In this document: piece after piece, positions 1 to 11,183 of the stretch
Position numbering within the stretch: position 1 is the first letter of the stretch
How the letters are laid out: every line of letters starts with the position of its first letter
NCBI GenBank assembly: GCA_001557505.1
Contig: LSAX01000012.1
Location: 992,001-1,056,000 of the forward strand
Direction of reading: 5' to 3'
Length of the DNA stretch: 64,000 nucleotides
Origin: Reticulascus tulasneorum
Taxonomy: Eukaryota; Ascomycota; Sordariomycetes; Glomerellales; Reticulascaceae
Program-made: the position numbers and the translations under genes
The notes under the pieces: generated by a model
What the model saw: only the letters and a program-made list of their open reading frames with translations
What the model was told of the DNA's origin: nothing
Databases searched by the model: none

Positions 1-976
1 ACAGAGACACTAACCGCTGTGAGAAATGATGATTCGGCACTTTCCATAATAGTTGGAGCGATGTTGGGGCTGCAGACTGCATAAGGTAAAAAACTGCCCC
101 TACCTTTTTTCTAGGGCACAGCTACCCCGGACTTTCGATGATGCAAACTGTCTCGGTTGGGGCACCCTCTTAATTAGTAGTACTCCGTACCCTACCTAGT
201 TATGCAGCCACCGCCCCTCACAAGCTTCCCCGTAGATTCTCTACCTACCCTCTCAGCTAAGTACTTTAGCTATCACTTGCCCATCTACTCCAACTTGCTA
301 TTACTTACCTCTTGCCTACTTATTACATTGGTCTGTGCTACCTGCAGCTTGAATACAACCACAGGTAAGTACCCGGTACATTATTTCTTTCCTCATCGGC
401 ATTGGCCTTACTATTCTCTCTCCCACCTGCCAAGGGCTGATTCTGGGCAGCTTCCTCCCTCATACCATACCGTTTGTCCAGTGCTGCTCTCATCACACGA
501 ACCCGACTCGAACCGCGCCCCTGCGAGGTGACATGGTCTCTCTCTTTCTCTTTTTCTTCTCGTGATCCTCGGTCAGCTTGGTCCCATTGGATCTTCGTAC
601 CTACCCCTACAGTACCTTCCCTTATTCTATCCCAATGGTACGGTACGGCCACCTTATGACCTCTTCGTCCACAGCTTAGCTGACGGGGTTTCCGAGTCGC
701 ACAACATTATCACAACCACTTATACGTATCGAGGACTCGTATCTCCACACCACATTGCATATTGTCCCGTCTCTTGAGTGCAGAGCTTTCTTTACCATAG
801 GGATCTTATGGTCATATAATCCTGCTTCCCCCCTCCATTGTCTCTACTCTCAGCCCCTCCTCCCAGTCTGTGTCTCATAGCTACCCCAGGGAGCTTGATT
901 CAATCTCCTCTCCCTCAAACATTAATCGCCATCAATCACCTCCCCACACGTGGGCTACAATTCAATCACCTCCAAA
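1..976. other. gene-free 5' region of sugar transporter
   Basis: No supportable gene. The stretch is pyrimidine-rich (CT-rich) on the + strand, especially from about 780 to 975, which is typical of fungal promoters and 5' leaders. The short open frames here show no recognisable domain. I see no clear TATA box close to the transporter start. Confidence 0.6.
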
Positions 977-2795
977 ATGAAAGGAATTCGCAGAGTTTCG
1001 CTGGCGAAGCCGCCTAACGAGGCTGGAAAGGCATGGCCCGCCATCGCCATTGGCTTCTTCGTTGCCTTTGGAGGAGTCTTGTTTGGCTATGACACCGGCA
1101 CCATCAATGGCATTCTTGAGATGGTACGCTCTCCTTCACCCCCATTCCCCTACCACCTCACATCCTAATCACCATCGCAGCCATACTGGCAGAGGCTGTT
1201 CAGCACCGGGTACGAAGACACCGATGGCAACCTGAACGTGTCCCCATCCCAAACCTCCGCCATTGTATCCATCCTGTCTGCAGGCACATTCTTCGGTGCT
1301 TTGGGTTCGCCATTCATGGCCGATACCATTGGCCGAAAGCTCGCTCTCATAATTTCTTGCTGGGTTTTCAACTTTGGCGTCATTCTGCAAACCGCTGCCG
1401 TCGACATTCCCCTCTTCCTTGCTGGCAGGTTCTTCGCTGGGTTCGGTGTGGGACTGATCTCGGCTCTTAGTATGGCGTCCATGTGTCGTTCGCCGTCAAG
1501 AAAGACTTACTAACATTGCCCCAGTTCCACTATACCAGTCCGAGACGGCTCCCAAGTGGATTCGCGGCGCCATTGTCGGTGCCTACCAGTTCGCCATCAC
1601 CATTGGTTTGCTCCTGGCTGCAATAGTCAACAACGCTACCCATAGCCGGAACGATACCGGCTCGTACCGTATCCCTATCGCCGTGCAGTTTGCCTGGTCT
1701 ATCATCCTGTTTGGAGGTATGCTGCTGCTGCCCGAAACCCCCCGATATCTGATCAAGCGCGGCCGCTGGGACAAGGCAGCCAAGGCTCTCGGAACGCTTC
1801 GACGGCTAGCACCCGACCACCCCGCCGTTATCGAAGAACTTACCGAAGTCAAGGCAAACCATGAGTACGAAACACGCATAGGCAAGGCCAGCTATCTCGA
1901 TTGCTTCAAACCACCCATTCTTAAACGACAAATCACCGGTATCGGCCTTCAGGCCCTTCAACAATTAACTGGAATCAACTTTATATTCTACTACGGAACG
2001 CAGTATTTCCAGAACTCTGGAGTGTCTAACGGGTTCGTTATTCAAATGATCACCTCGTCAATCAACGTCGTATCGACTATCCCCGGAATGTACGCCATTG
2101 ACAAGTGGGGACGGCGACCATTGCTACTCTGGGGCGCCGTCGGCATGTGCATCTCGCAATTTCTGGTTGCCATGCTCGGAACTCTGACCACGGGACAAGA
2201 TTCTGATGGGAACATCATTGTGTACAACGTTGCGGCCCAAAAGGCCGGCATTGCTTTCGTATGCATATACATCTTCTTCTTTGCCGCGACCTGGGGACCA
2301 CTTGCCTGGGTCGTCACGGGCGAGATTTTCCCCCTGAAGACTCGAGCCAAGTCGCTCTCCATGACCACAGCTACCAACGTAAGAGTTGTTCTGTCTACTT
2401 GCTATCTTCATTGCTGACATTCATTGCAGTGGCTGTTGAATTGGGCTATCGCTTACTCGACACCGTATCTTGTTAACTACGGTCCGGGATACGCTAATCT
2501 CCAGTCCAAGATCTTCTTCGTCTGGTTTGCCGCATGTTTCATTTGCATTGCTTTCGTTTACTTTTATATCTACGAAACCAAGGGGCTTACTCTTGAACAA
2601 GTGGACGAGCTATACCTAGAAGTCTCGCAGGCTTGGAAATCGAAAGGCTGGACTCCTTCGAGCACGTTCAAGCAGCGCTCTGGTATGGCCGAGTCAGGCG
2701 GAGTAATCGGTGGAGAGAAAGATGGAGACGGCCGAGCTCCAGACAGGCTTGATGGTGATACGAGCCATCACGAGACGACCTCACAGCGTGTGTGA
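977..2795 (+). CDS. MFS sugar (hexose) transporter
   Basis: Predicted plasma-membrane monosaccharide transporter of the major facilitator superfamily, sugar-porter family. Exons by hand: 977-1123, 1181-1469, 1525-2378, 2430-2795, giving 551 residues with all phases consistent. The introns carry visible branch points (TTACTAAC near 1507, GCTGAC near 2413). Sugar-porter signatures are present: FGYDTGT near residue 35, DTIGRK near 97, PETPRYLIKRGR near 215, QQLTGINFIFYYG near 288, DKWGRR in the second half, and ETKGLTLEQVDELY near 478. I chose the start at 977 rather than the in-frame ATG at 950 because the protein then begins at the usual short cytoplasmic lead of this group. By memory it resembles RCO-3/high-affinity glucose transporters. 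The C-terminal tail is short, which favours a transporter over a sensor. The substrate cannot be read from sequence. Confidence 0.93.
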
Positions 2796-3563
2796 TAGAT
2801 ACGGTTGTCCTAGCAGTGCACAAGTAGTTATTGACTAATGAGAATCGATGCTGGCAGGTTTATGCACGCAAGGAAATGATGCTGAGAGCAAGGGGGGCCA
2901 GAATACAGGACGACAAAACCCGAGCCTTTCATAAATGTCGATGTGTTCTCGCCGTGACTGATTATGTCAACCCAACAACTATGCGAAGTAAGTTCACGAA
3001 AATATCCAATTGTTACATCCATGGATACAAAATCTGTGCTGTAGGTTTACTTTGGAACAAACGACAACATGCCGCCGAATCGAGGGCTGCCCAAGGAATG
3101 AAGGAAACGGATAAAGCAACCCGTGTATGTCGCTACACTTTTGGTATGAAGCAACCTCTCCGCTGTAGCTGGCTTCGTTTTCGTAAGATTCCCGTAGCTG
3201 CGTGCGAGTTAATCGCCAGTAAGTTTATATGGGCTATCAATCACTGACCGGCCGGTCTCGGCCGGGCTAAAACCAAGGCATTCGGAAGCCTCTTCCAAAT
3301 CAAGTTGACGAGGAGCTGCCAAGTCACGTGGCCGCGAATATGCAGCCAGAAGACCATGGAGAAATCGACGATCTTTCCAAAGCAAGATGCCGGATGACTC
3401 AACTTTGCAGTGCTTTTTTAGTGCTTTTTTTTTAGACAAAAATTCCAAAGATTGTCTACGCCACGGTTCCTCTCTCGCCAAATTTCATCCTTTTTACGTG
3501 CTAGAATATTATTGAAATTGAGTCGTTTCCCCACCATTCAACACCATCTGTTCAGTTCCTGCA
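2796..3563. other. intergenic, no gene supported
   Basis: Holds the 3' end of the transporter transcript and the promoter of the next gene. An open frame at 2831-3247 (138 codons) has no domain, low-complexity composition and no splice context, so I do not call it. A T-rich stretch (about 3412-3434) precedes the next gene. Confidence 0.6.
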
Positions 3564-4883
3564 ATGCCTCTCCCGGAGAACATTGACGAAATCTCAGCCA
3601 GAGTCAAGCAGATACTGGTTGGCACACCACATGAATGCGTCTCCCTCTTACCGCTCAGTGGCGGTAATGCGAACTTTGTCTTCGTAGGCAAGCTGTTACA
3701 GCCTTTGGATAAGGGGACCGACGACCAAGTTCTCATCAAGCACGGCCAGGACTACCTTGCCAGCAACCAAAGTTTGAAGTTGACCACAGCCCGTTGCGTA
3801 TGCCCGTCGGCCCATCCTTGCCGGCAGAATGGCATGATGATTGTATAGATTGCTAACTTGAAAAACAGCGGTCCGAAGCAGCAGGCTTGCGGACCCTCCA
3901 AAACTTTTCAACGTCTGACACTCAGACATGGGAGGTCAGGACTCCAGAGCTGTATGCATTTTACGAAGAGTCGAATATCCAGGTGCAAGAGTATCTCCCA
4001 TCCTCGCTGGATCTAAAGACCTTCGCAATCAAGCACTTCCCGGCAGGCACGCCGGAGTCCACATGGAAAGGGATGAACCGCTTTGGCTACTTCCTAGGAG
4101 CCTGGCTAGGGCAATTTCACGAATGGGCGGTCCAGCCAGAGCAAGTAGAGCTTAAACGCGTTGCCATTATGAACAAGGAGTTGCAGGGCCTGAAGCACAA
4201 AGTGAACTACCACTTTCTCGTTCAAGCCGTCGACAAGTTCCCCGCAATCCTGGGGGACGCACGACAAGTCTTCGAGCAGGTCAGGGACATGGCAGACGCC
4301 GAGATTGCAGATGACAGCAGACTTCAAGTTACGCACGGTGATTTCTGGACGGGAAAGTCAGTTTGTCCCCGCTAAACATGCCTCAGCCTTGCTGGTTCGC
4401 TTACTGACCCGCGGCGTGGCTGCTAGTATCCTGCTGAGGACAGATTATGAGGCGTTTGACCACCACAGGCCCATGCGTATCGTCGACTGGGAGGTTTGCT
4501 CCCTCGGCGTGAGAGCGCGGGATATCGGCCAGATGATGGCGGAGATGTACCAGTTCAAACTGTTCAAGAAGATGGAAGTCGGCCTCTGGCTCATGCAGGA
4601 ATTCATCAGCGGGTACGTGGAGTCGACGCACGACGTACTGGATCTAGAGACAGCGTTCCGGGCAGCAATACATCTTGGCATGCACCTCGTCGTCATCGGC
4701 GGTAGCGTTGCAGGATGGGGCACGCCGGAGGACGTCGACAGGGTTGTGGCTACGGGCAAGGAGATCGTTGTAAGGGCGTGGAAGAAAGACGAGGCGTGGT
4801 TTGAGAGTGGCGAGCTGGCGTTCTTGTTTGCGCCGCACAAGAACTCAGAAAAGCGTCCTGAGGCTCCCGAAGCTGGCAGGTAG
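3564..4883 (+). CDS. APH/choline kinase-fold phosphotransferase
   Basis: Predicted small-molecule kinase of the aminoglycoside phosphotransferase fold; the substrate is unknown. Exons 3564-3797, 3869-4356, 4427-4883 give 392 residues. Splicing restores the catalytic loop HGDFWTGN: His234, Asp236 and the following Asn lie across the second exon junction, so this junction is well supported. The metal-binding Asp is in DWE (Asp261). An N-terminal SGGNANFVF segment resembles the nucleotide-binding strand of this fold. The first intron contains a TGCTAAC branch point. In bacteria this fold includes antibiotic kinases, but fungal members of this size are mostly uncharacterised, and methylthioribose-kinase-like proteins are relatives. 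Resistance should not be inferred. It is convergent with the next gene (267 bp between stops). Confidence 0.85.
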
Positions 4884-5150
4884 CGGATTTAAAGTGAAAG
4901 ACGAAAACTGGGCTCTACAGGCAATCATCCACCCGAGTCGACTCTACGTCTGCGCGGTGTGATATCGTCCCTACATATTTGAGACCAGCCGAAGAAACCT
5001 GCTTTCATATGACCCTTCGTATTCTCTGGTGGGATGAGCTCCGTGACAATTGCTAGAAATTCTACGCTGCACCATCCTGTCATGCATCGCCAGGTCCGAC
5101 CGAATATCTACAAGACCGTCTAACGAAAGAGAGCCGTGAGAGGCATTATA

Positions 5151-7763
5151 TCATTCAACCGCCCGCCACTGGGCCTGTAAATTCGCAATCGCCATGGCCG
5201 TATCGGGGTTGTTGGCATCTGCGAACCCATTAGACATGTTCTGCATCATCTGCGCGCTCATCGCCCCGGAGTGCGTCGGGTGCCAACCCAGCGAGCTGTT
5301 CCCGTACGCATAAGGGCTGGTTACCCCGGCCGCCAGCGCGAAACTCTGACCACCGCTGTACATCGTGCTCAGCGTCCCGGCATGCGCGGCCTGTCTCCTC
5401 TTCATGTTCTGTATCTGGCGCATCGCGTCTGCCTTTACAACCGTGTTGACGTAGATCAGGGCCCGTTGATGCGCAAACTGGATCAGGTCATCCGTGTTGC
5501 CCTTGGCGCACGCATCGGCATACATGCGCCGCATTCGCTGCGAGTACATGCTGCACATCGTGGCGCCGGTCACGCGGGCTGCTTGTATGGGCATCGAGGC
5601 TGCCAAAGACGTGCCGGCGCAGACTTCTTCGTAGCATTTGGGGCAGATGGCGCAGTTGACGTATCCGTACCATATCAGATTGGGGGTCAAATTTGAGCCC
5701 GGACAGGGCCCCATGATGGACTGCTTCCGCACAAACTCAGAGAACCGAGACCAAACACCGACATCGATGGCTTCCGCCAGCTTGTACATGTACAGCCCGA
5801 AGAGCTTCTGCAATGGGTGAAAGTCGCACACGCGCGTCTCCGACGAAGTGGTCGTGAAATGCTGGAAGAAGCGGCCGAGCTCAAACGGCTCAATGATTCC
5901 AGCAAAGCAAGCTGGGCAGACGTCGAAGTTGGGAGATCCGCCGGCCAGCGAATACCACTTCCCCCCCGTGATCCCCTTTTCCGAGCATCCCGGGGCAGCC
6001 GTGAACTTGCTCGCAGCTGTGTGAAACAGATTGAAATCCTGGCGCGTCTCTGCTACACTGAGCGCCACCGACATCGCGGGCTGTTGGATATCGCAGCCCC
6101 AGAGAGTTTGTCCCTGCGTTGCGCCGAGTAATGCGCCAATGAGCTTGGAGGAGGTGGAATGGGAGGTGCTGCTCGGCGGCACCACGGGTTCGAACTCCTT
6201 GGCGAAGGGCGTCATGGCAGCTTTGTCCTGGTAGCATGCTTCGCAGATTAGGTAGCCCTCAATATGCCGACGTAGGCGGCGCCATTGCCTGCTCGTAGGA
6301 GCAACATAGCTTCCATCACAATCGGGCAGCTTCATTCGTGCTGTGGCCGCCAAGACAAACTGGTTCCAGCCGGCCTCCGGCGATCTTTTGGCGTATTCTC
6401 CGATAGCCCTAGAGATGAATGGGATGCTCACGGTACAGGTCCAGGTCTCTCCAGGAGGCTGGGGTTGACGAGCTTTCTGGAACTGCCTGTTGAACGAAGT
6501 GCCTAATATGTGGTCCTCGATGCATGATTCACAGGCTCGGAATCCGGGGAGAGACCCCCCAGCTGGTTCAAACCACGTCATATCGTCTTCGACAGTTGCA
6601 CCTTCTGCTTTTTTGCAGGCGGGGGTGCCGGCCCGCTTGGTCATGTAACTACGCACATGGCCCAGGTCATTCGTTTGGCATGCCGCAGGAAAGAGGTGAT
6701 CGACCAGGCGCGGCACGTTGAATCCGCATGTGCCTTGAGCTTTGCTGACCCGCTCAAATGACTTGGCAAGGGGGCTTGTTGATATGTGCGTCTCGTGGCA
6801 TTTGGTGCAAATCAGGAAATGAGGAACTTCTGGGAGACGATACCAGAACATCGTGTAATTCACAACGCGGCTTTCGGGACATCCGTAGGTGATTTCGTTG
6901 GGCTCGCCGTCACTGCGCATCTGCGGCGGCAGTAAACGAGGCTCTTTGAAGACTACTTGCTGCTCATGGACACGAGCATCGCTGAGCTGCATCTGTCCAA
7001 ACTGGGATGAGATGTCTGTTGGAGGGCTCTGCGCGGGACTGACAGCGGGAACAACCGACGATGCAGCATTGAAGCCAGAGGGTGTGTATGGTGCTTGCGG
7101 CTGCCATGATGGTGGTGGGTGGTACTGTCCAGCAGTATTCTGTGGTTGGGGAGCTGGTGCCACATGAGGCATACTATGGGCTACCTGCTGTGCGGGTTGA
7201 TTTGGCGGAGGAGGGTAGAAGTAGGCACCACCGGGAGCCGGAATGCTAGCTGGCGGAGGAGATACTCGGCTGACAAATGGCGGAGGCGGCTGGTAGGCAA
7301 CGGCCCCGTAAGTAGGCTGCACTGCGGGAGTAGCCGTAGGTGGGTGGTGCTGCAAAGGGTTATGTGAGGAATGTAAAGCCCCAGGAGCACTCGTTGCCGG
7401 AGCAGTCGGCCCCGATTGGGCCCATGTTTGTGCTGGCTGCTGTTGGTATCCATGAGGCATGGCATTATATCCCGGAGACGATCCAGGCGGCGGAGGAAAG
7501 TAGGGTAGTCCACCAGGCGGTGGCGCGTAACCTGATGATTGATGGGGAGTATATTGACTTGGATGCCCGCTTAACGGAGGCTGCTGCTGTCCCTGGGGAG
7601 CGCCAGCCTGAGGATAATACCCTTGATGCTGCCACTGTTGCCCAGGCGTGGTGTAGGCCTGGGCCTGGCCCGGTGGGGGTTGGGCATTGCTTTGCGCCGC
7701 TAGCTTCTGTACGAGATCGATACCCTGGGTAGCTTTGTCTCGCAGGCGTTGGAAGGCGGACAT
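5151..7763 (-). CDS. Pro/Gln-rich protein with five Cys4 repeats
   Basis: Intronless, 870 residues, function not recognised. The N-terminal third (about 20-270) is low complexity: Pro, Gln, Gly, Ala and Tyr rich. From about 290 onward there are five repeats of about 91-109 residues. Each has a leading Cys, a Trp, then a CxxC pair, then a further Cys. The CxxC pairs are at 319/322, 411/414, 507/510, 616/619 and 707/710. After each CxxC comes a short segment ending in Phe or an aliphatic residue, then a predicted helical stretch. This looks like a repeated zinc-binding module. No membrane segment or signal peptide is visible. The last 150 residues include a long helical region and then a Gly/Ser/Ala/Met-rich tail. 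The start is the first Met after upstream stops and gives a clean helical N-terminus. Likely cytosolic or nuclear, by inference only. Confidence 0.85.
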   Translation of the reverse strand: MSAFQRLRDKATQGIDLVQKLAAQSNAQPPPGQAQAYTTPGQQWQHQGYYPQAGAPQGQQQPPLSGHPSQYTPHQSSGYAPPPGGLPYFPPPPGSSPGYNAMPHGYQQQPAQTWAQSGPTAPATSAPGALHSSHNPLQHHPPTATPAVQPTYGAVAYQPPPPFVSRVSPPPASIPAPGGAYFYPPPPNQPAQQVAHSMPHVAPAPQPQNTAGQYHPPPSWQPQAPYTPSGFNAASSVVPAVSPAQSPPTDISSQFGQMQLSDARVHEQQVVFKEPRLLPPQMRSDGEPNEITYGCPESRVVNYTMFWYRLPEVPHFLICTKCHETHISTSPLAKSFERVSKAQGTCGFNVPRLVDHLFPAACQTNDLGHVRSYMTKRAGTPACKKAEGATVEDDMTWFEPAGGSLPGFRACESCIEDHILGTSFNRQFQKARQPQPPGETWTCTVSIPFISRAIGEYAKRSPEAGWNQFVLAATARMKLPDCDGSYVAPTSRQWRRLRRHIEGYLICEACYQDKAAMTPFAKEFEPVVPPSSTSHSTSSKLIGALLGATQGQTLWGCDIQQPAMSVALSVAETRQDFNLFHTAASKFTAAPGCSEKGITGGKWYSLAGGSPNFDVCPACFAGIIEPFELGRFFQHFTTTSSETRVCDFHPLQKLFGLYMYKLAEAIDVGVWSRFSEFVRKQSIMGPCPGSNLTPNLIWYGYVNCAICPKCYEEVCAGTSLAASMPIQAARVTGATMCSMYSQRMRRMYADACAKGNTDDLIQFAHQRALIYVNTVVKADAMRQIQNMKRRQAAHAGTLSTMYSGGQSFALAAGVTSPYAYGNSSLGWHPTHSGAMSAQMMQNMSNGFADANNPDTAMAIANLQAQWRAVE

Positions 7764-8519
7764 TTCGAGCTGAGCTGTTTCGAAGACACCAGGCCGTGGA
7801 AAGTATGATTTTGTGTCGCCAAGGAGGTCAATAAGATAAACAGCGACGTCCGGGACGTCGGCCTCGTCCTAGAGGCTGAGATGCAAGCCACCAGAACCCC
7901 GCTCAGGGGTCTGGCCAAAGTGCGGCTGATGCGGCTGATACGATATGGCCCAATGCGAGTCGTTGGTTGACCAGCGATGGTGCCAGGGTTCGCAGCAATA
8001 GTGTGTTGTCTAGAATAGGAAACCCGAGTCGAGGTCTGAGCGTTTTGAGACATAGGGATGTGTTTACTGATGATTTTGGCCACTGCTGTGGGAGCATCTT
8101 TATGTGCCCAACTATCGTGACTTCATACTTCACTCTAGATCACTGAGGGTCTCAGCTTTCACCGCCATGGCTGAGATTCGCATTCATATGAACATTCCGA
8201 AGGTCCAGATACTGTGATTCCGATATGCGCAAAGTTTAGCCTTGGTATTCGAGCGATTATCACACCGGATAGCTCATGGAAGCCGCCAAAGATTCGTATG
8301 AATATCCGTGAGAACTGCCGGGGCATGTGGGCCAACCCACATATGTCTGCGTGAAGGTCTTCGATCGCATGCTGTCGGCGCTAAGTAAGGGTGGAAGACA
8401 ACTTCAGGGTAGATAACGCAAACAGACTTCGATTTATACAACCATTCGGCTATCAAAATCCCATACCAGAAGAGTGCGACTGGGATGCCCTAAGAGATTG
8501 GCGGAATAAGTCTAAACGA
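7764..8519. other. intergenic between two minus-strand genes
   Basis: Promoter and leader of the Cys-repeat gene on one side and 3' flank of the Diels-Alderase-like gene on the other. Open frames such as 7700-8083 on the minus strand overlap the start of the large gene and carry no domain. Nothing else seen. Confidence 0.6.
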
Positions 8520-9766
8520 TTATAAGGGGAATTTGAACTGCTCAAATACCGAGACTCCTTCAAACTGCTCGCCGCCTTCTATACCACCCCAAACTTTACC
8601 TATTATCCTTTGGTACACCCCTATATCTGTGACCACCCGCCCCGACGTCACATTAGCAGCAAGAATACCATCCTGGCTCAGGTCAAACCGTATACTGAGA
8701 CCATCCGGCGTCCCGCTCGTCGGCACAGGAGGGTATTCGCTGTTTTTGCCGTACGGTCGTACTTTCACTGCGTTTTCTTTGCAACTAGTACTCATAACCA
8801 CGCCATCTTTGGCGACGTAGCTTGAGTAATACTCCAGCCCGTCATGAGTTCTCGTGTCAAAGAATACGAGAGAGTACGGCCCAAGGTGGACATGGCCCCA
8901 GTACCATGTCTGAACCGCCACCGCAAATGGTACCCCGTCGCCCCAGTTCTTATCATGATACCCAACGCCAGTAAACGTCAAGGGGCTGCCTCCTATCGTG
9001 AAGTTGGCTGTACCTCTTGCATCCGGCTGCGCATTAGACCAGCCAACGTGGGGGACTACGGCTTCTGTAACCCCGGGGCGGTTTAGGTCGCATGGATAGT
9101 GGGACGGAGCAATCTGAAGAGGTAAGTAATGAAAACCAAAGGAGACGACAGTCACCTACCGAACGTAAAGAGAGCGTACCGAAGACGCCGATCTGCGGGG
9201 CATCGATGGTGACAGTGTAGAAAGGGTCCGGTTTATCGCGATTTGACCCTTGAAAACTGAATCCTGTTCCTATCCAATCGCCTGAAACTTTTCCTCGAGC
9301 TTCTCTAATGACGGCTTTCTCGGCCGGAATAATGAAGTCGAAGAGGGTACCATTCTCGAAGCTTCCTGAAACCCAGGCCGAGAGAAGTGCATCAGGCCTT
9401 CCCCCTAGAAACCCAAATTCTCCAGTCTCCATAAATATGATGGTGATCGATGTGTTGGCCTCATCGGAGACGGCATCAAAGTACCACCTTTGAAGATTCG
9501 TCAGTGTCAGTGACGGGTTTTCATCACAGGCTCCTGATACGTTGCTCCTGGTCTTGCGCCGGAAGGGGGGATTCATACCAGTCATACGAAGAGGCATTTG
9601 GGTAAGGGTGCACCTTTTGATGGTCGAGACCACCAGGGATGGATATTAGTTCTGCCTGTACCGGTCCATCGAAGGGCAAACCGGGTATCTCGACCACCTT
9701 CTCGCAGGACCTGGCGGCAGCGGGTGCCAACAGACTCCCTACTAGGACGAATAGTGGCAGATACAT
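8520..9766 (-). CDS. Diels-Alderase-like (AttH/CrtC-like) secretory protein
   Basis: Exons on the minus strand: 9766-9579, 9487-9160, 9113-8520, giving 369 residues. The 46-nt second intron is short, but both junctions keep phase and join a conserved-looking stretch. The N-terminus is a hydrophobic signal peptide ending near APAAARS. The protein matches the two-domain lipocalin-like fold used by fungal decalin-forming Diels-Alderases (CghA/Fsa2 type) and by hydroxyneurosporene synthase/AttH proteins. The GYHDKNWG motif and the downstream WYWGHVHLGPYS segment are typical. Several N-glycosylation sequons (NAS, NTS, NGT, NFT, NVT) fit entry into the secretory pathway. No PKS, NRPS or tailoring cluster lies next to it, so the substrate is unknown. 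It could be another activity on the same fold. Confidence 0.8.
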
Positions 9767-11183
9767 GATGCTCGTGACGCTTGGGGAGTTATCTCGAAAA
9801 CCTCCGTTCGTAGTGTGTTGCCTGTTTGATGGTCTGTAAGCTATGGGCCGTCGGGTTTTATAATAGCCAAACTTACGACGTCATGGCCGATGGTTGCATT
9901 GACACCAGTCGCTTAGCCTTGATGCAATGTAAGATACAATGGCACCAAGATCTAGGGTGCCATCACTGGCCGGTGGCCCGGCCTGACTGATACAGGCATC
10001 TTGGGCTCGTATCACAATTTCCCACTTGTCCGACTTTTCCGATCGTTCATTAGCAACAAGGAATGGATGGTGAGGAGACACTTCTCTTTGGTGGGTAAGA
10101 ATGAGGATCTGGACCCAGACCTCCAGCCCTATTCCTTCGGCTGACGTGGACTAGGTACAAGGATGTACTTTTGTTTTTACATGGATTCTGCCCCCAGCGG
10201 TCAATTATGGAGATCACAAGACAAAATGACAGCACGCTTAGAGCACACATGTACTGATTTTAAATGGATAATGCACTCTGCGAATGTACTTACACTTATA
10301 GCGGCGGCTCTGCGGAGGGTTTGACAACCTGCCCGGTCGTTTAAAGAAATGGCCAGCGGGAACCAGTCCACCATCAGTCGAAGGGATCTTGGGTAGCATG
10401 GGACAGAAACGGCCGCCAGAAGCTGACAAGCTTACAAGCTGACAAAGTTGGCTATATGCAAATAAGCTGCTTACCGGTCCCCAACATCTGCGGGCCAACG
10501 TCAGAGTGGCATTCCCACCAGTGCGGCCTACCCTTGCCGCCTCGCCGTGCTTTTTCCCGCCTATCACAACTTGGATCGTAAACACACTGTCCCCAGTGGT
10601 GATCTTGGGTACATTACACACCCAGGTTGCCTATTGAAGGGACCGATATGATCGAGAAATACACATCTACGGATCGATACCACCCTATTTTGGCGAATGT
10701 ATAAGAAGGAGATGTGTTTTAGGAGCTGTAAACATTGCGGATCCCACACCCTATTAGGTACTGATGATTTTGAGAACTAATTATTGTGAGCGCGGGGCTT
10801 GCTTAACTTCCCAGTGTAACATGAAGACTTGGTAAGCGCAGAGACAGCCTCAATTATCTCACAATATATCGCTCTCCGACATGACCTCTTCTTTGAACAA
10901 GACAAGGACTTGATGTCACCGTTCCAGTGGTCTCGACACGGTCATTTATTTGAATTAACATCGGCCAGCCATGTCAAAACATGAAGTAATTATCGTTGTG
11001 CAACGGCACCGCTGTAACGCCACCAGCTCGCACCATTGGGCGTCCGTCTCGCCATAATGTCAACCGCTATTTTCAGTTTCAGCCTCACTTCACAACCCCC
11101 AAAAAAAGAAGAGTAAAAAAACGCTCGCAGGTTTCAAGGATTCAATATAATAAAGCCATTTGATCCACCATCGACACTCTATG
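9767..11183. other. intergenic, no gene supported
   Basis: About 1.4 kb holding the divergent promoters of the Diels-Alderase-like gene and the HET gene. The longest open frame (10238-10621, minus) shows no domain. A short direct repeat of an AAGCTGACAA-like unit occurs near 10422-10445. Nothing else seen. Confidence 0.55.
9856..9862 (-). promoter_or_regulatory. TATA box of Diels-Alderase-like gene
   Basis: TATAAAA on the minus strand, 90 bp upstream of the start codon at 9766, in a suitable position for a fungal core promoter. Called from sequence alone. Confidence 0.5.

Noticed and set aside
2831..3247. 138-codon open frame on the plus strand
   Set aside because: No domain, no signal, composition like spacer DNA, and it directly follows a gene's stop codon.
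3564..4883. Calling the APH-fold gene an antibiotic-resistance gene
   Set aside because: The fold alone does not show aminoglycoside activity; fungal members have other or unknown substrates.
6181..6205. B-box-like GGTTCGAACTCC, possible tRNA
   Set aside because: It lies inside a coding region and no acceptor stem or anticodon arm can be folded around it.
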